Position numbers and translations under genes: made by a program | Shown: positions 45,490 through 56,139 of the stretch, one piece after another | Position numbering within the stretch: the first letter of the stretch is position 1 | Layout of the letters: each line of letters starts with the position of its first letter | NCBI GenBank assembly: GCA_900618425.1 | Contig: UZAN01039518.1 | Location: 58,132-122,131 of the forward strand | DNA: 64,000 nt | DNA from: Echinostoma caproni | Lineage: Eukaryota > Platyhelminthes > Trematoda > Plagiorchiida > Echinostomatidae | Direction of reading: 5' to 3' | Notes under the pieces: generated by a model | What the model was told of the DNA's origin: nothing | Database searches by the model: none | What the model saw: only the letters and a program-made list of their open reading frames with translations

Positions 45490-46700
45490 AGTGATACTTG
45501 GGTGTGCAAGTTTTCTGACTCTAGCTCTTTCAAACCCTTTCTTTTTTTGTAGGTCTCCACAGGGTCGCCCATTAGTCTTCTTCTCTCCACAGAGTAAAGC
45601 ACTACGGTTCCCTAAATCTCCTTATATGGTTTTCCCTCTTGCAGTGGTCATCCTAATGACTAACCTTTGCACCTTCTTAATGCAATAAATATCTTTCCTT
45701 AGATAAGGCAACCAAGATTGCAGGTAGCACTTCAACTGTGGTTTGATTAGAGCCTAATGTAGAAGAATAAAGATCTCCGCCTTTCGCAATAAAAGAGCTG
45801 CCTTCAGATGGAATAGATGCTCTCCCCCCTTGCCTGTTGTGCAGAGGCGTGCTGTTGGTCACTGGGCCTTAACCCTTCATTAACTAAAAACCCTATGTCC
45901 ATCATTCGATCAAATCCGGTGGATCCTGTAGATTCCGCCGTAGTGGTGTCTGGAATGTGATACTTGGCGGCGTTTAGCTTCAGATTTCAGAAATGTGTTA
46001 ACTGGGCAACCCTGGCCAAATCAACTTCTAGTTGGTCCAGTGGTCCGCAACCCACCAGTTGTACTTCAACCACAAAGATGAAGCCTGCAATTGCAAGATC
46101 CAGGATAAGGTTTGTAATATGCGGTATAAAGTGCACTGGGTCTAACACTGAGCCCTGAGATACTCCACTGGATACATTGCCGACGGTGAATAGAGAGTCG
46201 CCCACCCGAACTCTATAGGCCATCTAAAGAGAGCTACGGGAAGACCAAACTGCCCGAGTTTGGGAGCATGAGTCGATGATTTACAGTTGTGGGATTTCTT
46301 GAAGTTCAGGTAGCACGCGTCCACCTTCTTTCCATCGTCAAACCTTACAACTTCGTCTGGGATCATAGAAGACTGTTCAAACAGGACCTTAAACCTAGGT
46401 TTACCTGTTTAACCAAAGTCGACAGACAGTAATCCTGACTGAAGTTCCTAAATCCTTACACAGTACGCTGTTAAACTAGAGAGTCTGTAGTTGCCATGTT
46501 ACTTTCTATTATCCATGTAGGTGGTTACAACAGTGATTGTTATCCAATATGTAGATGGTCTTCCAACTCTTAGGGACTCCAGGTATAGCGCGAGCACGGC
46601 TAAGGTGAATGCGTTAGATGGAGGTTTGATAACGACTGAGTGAAGACCATATCTGTCAGCAGTCTTGTTGACCTCTAAGCTCTCCGAGACCTTCAAGACA
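45490..46700 (-). pseudogene. LINE reverse transcriptase (decayed)
   Basis: Blocks in order on the minus strand: GLHSVVIKPPSNAF (46640 region), VDACYLNFKKSHN (about 46330-46290; the usual DFKKAFD block), SSGVSQGSVLDPVHFIPHI (46180-46120; SSGVPQGSVLGP), and late RRLMGDPVETYKK (45580 region; RRLRGDLIETYK). The first catalytic Asp (DFKKAFD) reads NFKKSHN, and no YADD is readable, so the enzyme is dead. The RRLRGDLIETYK tail block is common in CR1/jockey-type LINEs. Confidence 0.8.
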
Positions 46701-47189
46701 ATGTCATTGGTGGCGTATCAATCACCATTTGGAGGGCTGGTATGATGCTGTCTGTATTCCTCGTTCGTCATCTTTATTGCAGAAGTTCTCTAAGTAACTT
46801 CTTAGAGTTTCACACTTTTCTGGGCAGGGGACCGAGAGTCTTCCGTTAGGGTCCTCCGATTGCTTCGGTGCAGCCTTCGACTACACGTAGACGTAGTATA
46901 TTTTAGAACTAATGCGCGTTTTTCAAGCAATTTTGATTTCGAACTTCAATCTAGACTGTTTTGCCACCTTTTTTCTCGGTTGGGTGCCTTATTAAATAGC
47001 AACAACTTTTCCTACCCTCTTGTGAGCGTAACTGATTTCATCTTCGAGCCCCTTCCTCTATGGTGTATTTGATGATGGTCTACCTGCAATCTCCGGGGTC
47101 GCATAGTAGCAGGTTTATCCCTCAGTTCTAATGGTTGGTCTGCGATTAAGGCTCACCTTCGACGTACGGACAATCTCGATTCCTGAGGG

Positions 47190-47800
47190 AAACACGCTAT
47201 GGCTTGTGCCTCAAGTTATTGTCGAAAGTGCGTCCCAACCTGATGGGTCGATTTTTTCTTAACAATTGAAGTTTGGAACTAGAGTTCATTGTAGTCACGT
47301 TTACCCGGAGGTACCTCTTGTCATAGGTCACTAATCTCACTCTCGTGCTGCACGAAACCAGATCTAAGAGGGAATGGAGTTGTCCCAAGCAATTGATTTT
47401 CGGGTCACAAACATTTTTATGAAGCACTGGCGCGTGAAAGCAGTTCATGAACTCATGCGCTGTTTGATCATCAGCTTCGTTCTCCTTTGGATATTCTTAT
47501 CAGGAAAAGTAAAATCTTGCGCTAAAATAAGTGGGCGATTCCCCCTACAGATAGTGGCAGAGGTCTATCAGTACCCGATCACTATTGCACTTAATGTTTA
47601 GTGACCGGTAGACCGCTGATACGCAGAAATTACGGCTTCGGTTCCTTAAGGGGCATTCCAAGGTTCGCACAGTTGGCGTGAGGAGCGTAATCTCAGAAAA
47701 TTAGGTGGGGCTTGTAGTTTTACAGACAGGTTTTACAGAGGTTCCCGGTAACCATATTTCGGTCAGAATTACAATATCGCGATCCCAGATCCTAATAGTC
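47190..47800 (-). pseudogene. LINE endonuclease domain (decayed)
   Basis: DIVILTEIWLPGTS (about 47778-47737) matches the TExW block of LINE APE-type endonucleases, which nick target DNA to prime reverse transcription. Further on are CVSAVYRSL (VYRP block) and the late block AHEFMNCFHAPVLHKNVCDP and LLDLVS (47460-47350), which match the region after the DFN motif. Stops and frame changes separate the blocks. The order and strand agree with the RT that follows. Confidence 0.8.
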
Positions 47801-47959
47801 AACTCTCATCATTTGTATCCAACACTGCACACAAAGTATAGCACAACTTTTGGATGTGTCGATATGGTTTTGTTGCTTTAGGGCGTCCCCTGCTCAGCTC
47901 GTCAGTGCCATAGAGAACAACATTAGAGGACCACGGACATCTTTTTAAGAGATGCATTG

Positions 47960-49030
47960 CTATATGAGCTGTGTTAAGCCCGCTTTTTCACCTTAGCGGG
48001 ACTTCACCCTGGTGGAATTCGGTCCTGTTTCTATAACGTTTTCAACGCTTACTGAGCCCCCATGTTATTCTTTTGCCACCGAATTTCGCTAGTGAGGCAC
48101 TTTTACGGGTTGTGGACCTAGTACTCTATTTTGCGTCTTCTAATGTCTGGAGTCTCAGTAGCCCTCTCGATTACGTTTGGTGTCAGTATCCGGTCCTCAT
48201 TTTTCTCAGGAAACTCCAATATGTAGAGGTGGTCTTTGTATAGGTTTCGTCTGTGACGCTATCTAGTTTCGATGCTCTGCCTTTATTGCCACTTTTTTAT
48301 TTGTAGGCTTGTTCGCTTCAAAGACACTTTTGCAATAAATGTGATCTTATTCACCTTCTTGACATATGAATTTGCAATCAGATCTGGGAAATTGGGAAAG
48401 TGATTATTCATCTATGCATCTACTGAAAGGTAGGAGCAGAGAAATGAAATACAGTCAGATCGTTCAATTTAACAAATAGTGAAATAATACAATTTAATTG
48501 GCTTTTGAAGCATCTAATCCGCCTGTTATAGTTCAGGTGAAAAATATGGGTGAAATTGATCTGGGTCAACAAGACACCATCCTGTTTCACCTATTAGCAC
48601 CTTCATTGTTTGAGCACCCTGCATTCGCAGCCCTCTGAATAAATCAGAATATTAATAGTAGTTATAAACAGGTTTCTAGATTGCCTAACCCTTTTAATAA
48701 AAACTTTCCATGCTCCCTTCTAATTACCTCCTCCACATGGGCAAATCGGCATACAACTCTGTCACATTAAGAGCACTCAACATCGATAAGGAACTAAATT
48801 CTATCTACATTATTGCTTTTGCTTTTCTGAGAATTCCCAATATTGTTATCTTTAATTTAATTACCGATTTGATCTGGCACTTGTATTTAGATAAACTAGA
48901 ACATAAACGCTGATCTGGATCCTGCATCATTCGTTCCATCTCATGAAAAAATCAACCTGTGTGCCTGATAGCAGTGACGAGTAAATGCTAGTTATCCGTC
49001 GGTGACTGTACGAAGCAAATTTCTGTGGTC
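47960..49030. other. Unassigned DNA
   Basis: May include the 5' end of the minus-strand LINE (47960-48250), but no motif proves it. A 67-codon frame at 48710-48913 is unrecognised. Confidence 0.35.
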
Positions 49031-49034
49031 AAGT

Positions 49035-49100
49035 TCTAATGCCCCCACGTTGTTAAGGCATTAGCTTCAGGGATACTGGGTGCCTGGGCTCGAATCTTCG
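49035..49100 (+). repeat. tRNA-like SINE head
   Basis: TTGTTAAGGCATTAGC (A-box region) is followed about 25 nt later by GGGCTCGAATC (49085-49095), a good B-box match. It resembles a Ser/Leu-type tRNA internally but has no foldable acceptor stem, so a SINE head is likelier than a tRNA gene. Confidence 0.4.
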
Positions 49101-49109
49101 TTAACACGC

Positions 49110-52100
49110 ATCACTTATTGTTAATAACGAAAATCCACCACTTCAAAGGCTTTTCACTGGCGGTGTGCAAGTCAAAGTTGTCTGGCAAATACTTCTTTTA
49201 TACACACCGTAAACCCCCTAGATTTTGCCTGGATAGTACATCCGGCTACATAAAAGAACTAATGCGTACACGGGATGGCATATCAAATCTCAAACAGCAA
49301 TCATCAAGCGCTTATTCTATGCAACTGTCTGCAAAGTCGCCACAGTTTAGTTCAAACAATGTTATTATTAGACCTGGCGATTTCCATTATCCGAGAGCCT
49401 AAATTCCTGGTGAAATCTGATTAAAATGAACCAATAAAATCCATAGCAGAGTATTTGATTCTTCATTTATTCCGATTGCTTATTTATCCAAAGCGCAAGG
49501 ACTTTTTTATGAATGCTGAAGTTATATGTGCTCGTTATCTGTCTACTGGTATTCTTTGATTTCATTTTGATGCCACTCGGGTGCTCACATACATTAGTAT
49601 TGCTATAACTTTACAGAAATTCATATCCACCATGATCTGCCAAAAACCTAAGCATTATCGGATCCGATCCGATTCAGAGGACACCGCTTCCAACACCTTA
49701 GTCTCCATCACATTTTCATGTAAACAAACCCGTATTCAGTGGGCGCAGTGGAAGAACCCCACTGAGAATCCGTCCGAACGGGAGTTGGATCGATGTCCGA
49801 TGTGGTTCGACGTAGCCGGTGACACGAACGAATAAACGTTCTATATATTACACTGTGCTGACGTGGAGCGGTAGATAAGATTCGAACCGGATCACCAGAT
49901 AAATTTATTTTTTGAATCAAAAATTCTCCATGTAGTGATGGGGACTTTTTCGAGGTTCCTTAAATGTTTACCACGAAAATCAAACAAGCGTTTAGTGACA
50001 AATGACATGATGATGTTCACAAAAATACCTTCAAAACCTTGTAGCCAAATCTTTTTCGACGGGGTCAGTCCAGTTATACAACTACACGACGAGACATACA
50101 GCAATAAATGGGGAATGATTGGAACGAAGATTGGAAAATTCTGTACGTTTGCGGATGGGTCTGACATGTACTTGTTCCCTAGTATGCAGCGGACAGAAGC
50201 GCTTGCCAACTTAACCATAATCAACTATTCTGTTCATCAATAAAGGGAAGGAAATGGGGGTAGATTGTGCTGACGCGTCATCGTGATTGATGAACGCGGT
50301 GGTGCGTGCATGCACACTATTTCAATCAACACATTTTGAGGATGAGTTGGTGACAGTGGAGAGGTTACTTACATGTGTTTTGCTACCAACCAGGGTTTTT
50401 TGGCGGGTGGTGCCTTATGCGAGGTGTGAATTGAGAGAGAGATTATCCAACCAATGTTTATTGGAGATCACAAATCCATGCGTTCCAAAGCGGTGCCAAT
50501 AGAGGAATGATGCATTTATGGAAGTATGGCATTCGTGAAATTTGATCGTGTGTTGAATCGCTCCATTTTCGGTTTCGACATCAAAATTTACCATCAGTTA
50601 TTTCCCTTCTTGGTGTGCAAAGGAGCTAGTTATCTATCCATTCCTTTTAGAATTAATTGAGGCTCTGTAGAGCAGTTTTTCCGGCTTCACTTCTTGTGAG
50701 ATTGATCCCTGGTCTACCAATTTGAGTTCTCAACTCATAGTATTCCGGTGTTATGGCTGTTCGCCATAAATGGTGTGTAATCTAAAACTCGAGAGTACAA
50801 TCACAATGAGTCAAATGTAGTCCTCAATTCAAGCATGCAAATCTTTTCAAGACATGATATTACCGAGCACGGTCAAAAACAAACTAACCTCTGGACGTCC
50901 TCGAAAATGTCCAATCCAGTTTGAATAAAAGAGTGCGGACTGCTCAAGCACATGGTGCAATGTTTTACGGTTAAAAGATCCAACTTCCTCTTAAGTACAA
51001 ACGTGTTAAGGTTTTCCAAATACAGTTTCCAATAGTTTGTGTATTCAAATAGGGATAGAACCATTAACGGAAGGATATCATGAACAGTAATGATGCTGAC
51101 GGGCTTCACATTCGTGTCAACTATGGAATCACAGATCATAGATCATGTGTTCATACTTATTCTCACGTGTCACTCACAAACTTCGGTTTGTTTTCAATGA
51201 TATTTTCTATGTACATGTTATTAGACAGTGTAGCTATCAGCACTACCGTACGAACCCTTCTCGCGATGATGTTTAAAGACAGTATAGAGAAGAAAGAAGC
51301 TCCCAGAATGGATAAAGTAGCATTCATTAAATGATTGGACAAAAAGATTTAGTGGATATTCGGAAATCTTATATATGCTATGTATGTGATGTAGTGATGA
51401 AGGTCATCCACATAGACGGTTGTGACCACAGGCTGTTAGAGTCTTCTCTTAGGTTGCAAGGTTGCGAAGTTCATGTAAAACAATAAATTTTAAAAATATT
51501 TCCAGTCCGCTTCAGTTCTTAATTATTTCTGCTTCCAATCGCCCGAACAGCGCCAAATTTGGGGACCCTGTACAAAGCTTGAACGGAAAGTTCAAATATA
51601 ATAATTCAATTATTGTCCCTCTGCTATAACAAAAATTTACCAAAAAATAATGTAAAAGTGTTTTATCTCCAAATGGATGAGTCATGCGTTGGAGGATATA
51701 TTGGCAGGTGAGTCAGATGTTTGACGAGAATTAGTAAATGGACACGCGAAAATGTAACTTGGATAAAATTCAAGATGAGCAGACAAATGAGTTAAAAGAC
51801 GTCATAAACAGAGTAACCTTATTGATCGACCGATACTCATGTACGATCGAGACACGAATGGATTTTCTTTGTATTGTGACGACTATAAGAAATTCAACTT
51901 GGACGGGGCTAACATGGGGAATTATGACGGGCATGATCTGAAGGAATGCACAAGTAAACGGGTAACCTGTCGAAATTCCGTGATACTATAGGGCACCTTC
52001 GTGATCAGCGATTCAACTAAAAGCGCTGCACTATGTAAGAGATAAAACTCGGATGCATGCATTCGCGCACCGAAATCCTGCCGTCTTACAGAAGAAAAAC

Positions 52101-52860
52101 ATCCGAATCAGCATGATAATCCCGCGTTTGGCAATTCATATGACAAAGTGCTGAATAATACTTCCGACCATCAAAACAATGGTGGGAGTTATGTGCAACG
52201 GACGTGAACCCGGCAGAAAACGTCTATCTCTATCCTTGAATAGAGAATGGAATGATATCGACAGAGACAGCATTCAACACTCCATGCGGAGTATTCTGAG
52301 AACAGATACACAGGTTTCAAGGCGGAACGCACAAACGCTCGGTTGAGTATGCAACTGTAAGGAGACACAGAGTACCGGTAACGCCTTGTCCTAGCATGAG
52401 CAATCACCACAGTATTCACATGAGTACATCTGTGGACACGCAAGTAATCGAGCAGAACGGTCAGTGAATAGAAAACAGCGATCACAGACATTACATGAAA
52501 TAGGCGGACAGTCAAGCCGGTAACGAGTAAGTCATGGTGGAAAGTTCAATACTGAAATCTGATTGGCTAAAACGAATCGATCTCACAATAAAACGAGTTA
52601 GGGTGACGTGTGTGTGTGTTGTTGTTGATACTCTCACGGTGTGCAGCTGTACAAGTGTTTATGTGAATATGGTCCAAATGGGAGGTGGTCTTTCACATGA
52701 TTCACCTTGTGGATAAAACAGAAATCATGACTAATGAGAGAAAATATTTTTTCACTAGTCTTGTTCTCAATGGTGATTTTCTATCGGAATTTCTCTGGCT
52801 ACACCTCAATACAGCTGTAAGTTTGACTTTTATTACTTCGAAATTGCAGATTTCATTCAA
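49110..52860. other. Unassigned DNA
   Basis: Frames up to 110 codons on both strands (for example 49892-50224 minus and 52189-52515 minus) show no recognised domain. Two B-box-like sites occur: CCGGTTCGAATC on the minus strand near 49890, and GAGATTGATCC near 50698 preceded by TGTAGAGCAG; neither is certain. Confidence 0.35.
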
Positions 52861-52868
52861 GGGTTCAT

Positions 52869-52916
52869 TCTTGCAATTGTAATTGTAATTATAACTTTTG
52901 TAGGCGTAAAGCCTAC
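52869..52916 (-). repeat. LINE 3' stem-loop and (TACAAT)n tail
   Basis: Minus strand: GTAGGC / GCCTAC stem (52916-52911 and 52905-52900) with a five-base loop, then AAAAGTTATAAT and about three TACAAT-type units. The stem has different paired bases from the copies at 4567 and 5372. Confidence 0.8.
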
Positions 52917-53139
52917 ATTTCAGTGACAAGTGTACACAGTAGAAGAAGTCATGAAACTTTTAAAAAATCCTGTAAAATCCTGCTGCATGTGATCCAGGAT
53001 GTGATGAAGGTGGTATAGTAGATTTATGACATATATTCATGCGATAGGGAACACATCAATATTAGGACCTCTTTGAAGGATGACAACGAAAGGAAGTTAA
53101 TTTTGCGTACAGTGGATCAGAGAGAGGCATGTCTAACGA

Positions 53140-54680
53140 CGAACAATCTTTCTGTAAGAGATTAGAAAACTACGGCAAATGAGCAATAAAATAAAACGGA
53201 AAAACCGCACTGATACATAAATACGGAGATAAACGACTGTTGATTTCGGAAATGATGAAGTTTACGAATTTTGAACAAAAGCCGTCAAAGTTGGGTGGCG
53301 ATACGTCAAGTGTGAGAGGTCCAATGAATATTTCCATCGATAAAACCCCCAGGTATTTGAGACAGCTTACTGGGAATACCGATTTTAGAGCTAATCAACA
53401 CCGGAGCATATGAAAAAGAAAGTATTAACGTATAAAGTAGAATCAAACGCAAGTAAATGACCAAGAAATACACAACGCACATATTTTGCAGAGTCCTTTC
53501 AAAAGACTTGGTAATTTGATGTGCAAGTGAGGAAACCACATCTAGTGTGCACTCATTTCATTTCTCGGCAAACTGAAGAGGGCCCTACGAGACATGAACA
53601 GAAGACTTGGTGCATGTAAGAATAAGAACACGTTCTGCTAGCTTAAGATCAACAAAAGTTAAAGCGGCAAGACGGGAGTGTTTTGTTAGAACAGTAGAGT
53701 TCGAGGATGTGGGAATGGGAACATTTTATGACGGTCTCTAACAGTCTGATATGGAGCAGAGATTTAGAGAGCGCTTAAGAATGATGCTAATTTCTCAGTA
53801 AAAGAATAGACTCTATGTTTCCAGAGGGACTATGAAAGACCACCGGGACCAACATCAGACGTGATTTTCGTGGCACACAAAAGCTGGAATCTTTCATTTT
53901 TCGATACAGTCGCTACTTAAACGGCATGAGCTAAAGCAAATGTCATAATCGCATTATTTGATTGGCAGATAAATACGGACTTGTCACATTCCAAACCCAT
54001 TGTACAATCCAAAGTTCTTGCTTCGGTCCCCTAAAGCAATTTTGTAACTTGCAAAATTCGCCCACTATTGTCCTAGTGCAAAATCTGGGTGGTGCACAAC
54101 ACAGAAAGGTAATTGACTTCAAATTTCATCAGGTTGAAATCACGGTTAACAACCGCTGAGTCTTTAGAATTGTACGATCGCTCGTTTTCTGATTTAAATC
54201 AAGAAAGGAGGTTCTATTCTACGCTTACAGACAAACAAAATTTCGAAGGGGCATCATAAGTAACAGATGTGGTTGAATGTTTTGTTGAATTAGCTGACTG
54301 CATTACGTAACGAAGGACAGGAGGAAAACAACGAAGAAACAACGTTACTGGAACGCGTAAGAAGAAGAGTGATCCTAGGTGAGGGATTACGAAAGTGAAC
54401 GATGAATTGGTTGGTATTTGTAAGTACATTGTTAAGGGGACGGGAGTATAGTGTGGGTCTTGTGAGGATCAAAACGTGATCATCATCAGAAACAGGTACT
54501 GTGAGTGTAAAGGCAAAATAGTAATTAGTAATCAACTTCACTAAAAATGAATCGCCTCCTGTGATGGATAGGGAAATATCAGTTAGGCCAAACGAGGTTA
54601 TACGATAAGTGAATGGATACTTGATTAAAGTCACCAACAACAATGTGGAGACTATCGTCTAACAGGGGAAACAAAGGATG
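53140..54680 (-). pseudogene. LINE endonuclease-RT remnant
   Basis: LHIVVGDFNQ (GDFN at 54635-54624) is the diagnostic Asp-Phe-Asn block of LINE endonucleases. Later come HVLILTRPTLYSRPLNN, the end of the endonuclease region, and LKYLGVLSMEIF (YLGV 53355-53344) of the RT thumb. DPLYAKLTSFRCHPSKRS near 53130 aligns with DPTHPLHFDLSSCRSHS of the plus-strand LINE (4268 onward). YADD is not readable. Blocks lie in several frames with many stops. Confidence 0.7.
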
Positions 54681-54909
54681 GTATGAATGCATCAACGAAC
54701 GATGAAAGTTGGGACGGAGTAGAAAAAGAATCTATGCAAAAATGAACTATGACGGTGATTCTATATCGCAAAAATATATGAAAACATTGAATAAATAAAC
54801 AGTCGGTGTCCTTTGTCGAATAATCAAAGAAAATCGCAGATTTGTGACTTCTAGAGGAGTTGCTGCAAATGATCACTCCACTCCATTCCTTGTTTAGTCG
54901 GGGGAATAA

Positions 54910-55500
54910 AGATAAATTGCTGATACAGATTGCATCTAAGATAATCTATTCATTCAGAAGTATTTGTGGCCCTTTGGTCGTAAAACTCGGCAAATATCAG
55001 TTCAGGTGAAAGAACGCCATTTACGGTGAATTAGAATCTATCTTTAGTGCAATCAGCACACAACGCACAATACGCCCATCAGTATGGACCCCCCGAAGAC
55101 CACTCAGTTAATCAGCTGATCGAAGAGGTTCTGTACATATCCGTGACGATTCTCTTCAGACATACTGCAGATATGGGTCACCGCCTAGACCTCAATCGAT
55201 CATTTGGGTATTTTTAGCAAGTGTCTCCAAATAGATCTAAACCTGTCGGACAACTGCCAAGGCGATTGGAACAGACCATTTTGATCCTCAGTTCAGGTCC
55301 CCAGCTTCCCACCACAGATATTTTTAATAGAACACAATGAGGCTAACAAGACTTGTTTTTAGTGATTAGCCTCTTATGGCTACTACATCACAATTTATAT
55401 AACTCGGTTAAAATACGGAAGGGCGAAGATATTACTTACAAAGAATAACAATATTAATCAACGTGAAGGAGTATAGATAATGTCTACTGTTTCCAGTCTG
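54910..55500. other. Unassigned DNA
   Basis: Nothing recognised; may hold the 5' remainder of the minus-strand LINE. Confidence 0.35.
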
Positions 55501-55504
55501 GTGT

Positions 55505-56130
55505 TTAGTCCGAATTTGCCCAAGATTGGGTGGGGCGGATGAAAATGGGATGCATGGAAGACCATTGGACACACAATATCTTCACAAATTCTTTTTGAGC
55601 ACACAAGGGTGGATTGTGAATGTGAATTCCCACTGCCAGGATGCGATGTTTAATCCACTTAGATTGTTGTTCACAAACCTGGTATAGGGGACGAAACGCT
55701 CTGGCCAGGTCAACTAAATTATCGTAAAATATTCCCATTGATACATAAGAATAAAGTTATTTTTTCTTATGCATCAAATAAATTACCTGACTCAACAAGG
55801 TGTGAACAGATTGCGCTCGTAATTGACTTTGTCACCCCAGTTTGTAACCAAGTCGGGCGATGCTCACGAACTCAAGTGATTGCTTGTGCGACCAATATAC
55901 CTTGTTCCACAGGAACAAGTGAAGGAGTAAACACAGAATGAGATCCCAGAAATAGAAACTTTATATTTGAGCTGCAGCCTTATGGCCGATTTGGATGCTA
56001 ATGTGACACGTAATTTCGTTGCATGGAAAGTTTGACTGGTCGCTCTTGTCAACATTCAAGTAACTGTTTCCGGCACAGTGTCACCCGTAAATGGCAGTTT
56101 TAAGTAAAGGTATTTCTTTTCTAATCCAAC
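55505..56130 (-). pseudogene. PLE GIY-YIG endonuclease, family B (decayed)
   Basis: On the minus strand a linker remnant precedes FCVYSFTCSCGTRYIGRTSN (about 55945-55886), which has the Cys pair and an intact YIGRT signature. Then, in the next frame, FRPLYQVCEQQ and HNPPLCAQKEFVKIL (55620-55570) form the C-terminal block. The linker side (NVDKSDQ...) aligns with the PLE-B segment between GDTMTEAV and SFTCSCG. RT sequence was not recognised to the right of 56130. Frames change near 55860 and 55740. It is the best copy for the C-terminal block of this family. Confidence 0.8.
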
Positions 56131-56139
56131 AATTTCCCC

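Larger units (their letters stand above)
45420..47950 (-). mobile_element. CR1/jockey-like LINE with endonuclease and RT, decayed
   Basis: Minus-strand non-LTR element with an apurinic-like endonuclease followed by RT, both frame-broken. It is the longest LINE of the window, about 2.5 kb. Its RT blocks differ from those of the LINEs at 3606 and 52869, so it is a separate family. The 5' end is uncertain, and no tail was identified at the 3' end near 45420. Confidence 0.8.
52869..54900 (-). mobile_element. CR1-like LINE with 3' stem-loop and tail
   Basis: Minus-strand LINE related to the one at 3606-4650. Its 3' end carries the same architecture: CTGAAATGTAGGC, loop, GCCTAC, AAAAGTTATA, then a TACAAT-type tail. 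Endonuclease and RT traces lie upstream on the same strand. It is heavily decayed. Confidence 0.75.

Noticed and set aside
49035..49100. Functional tRNA gene
   Set aside because: A and B boxes are present, but no seven-pair acceptor stem or proper anticodon arm can be drawn; SINE head is the better reading.
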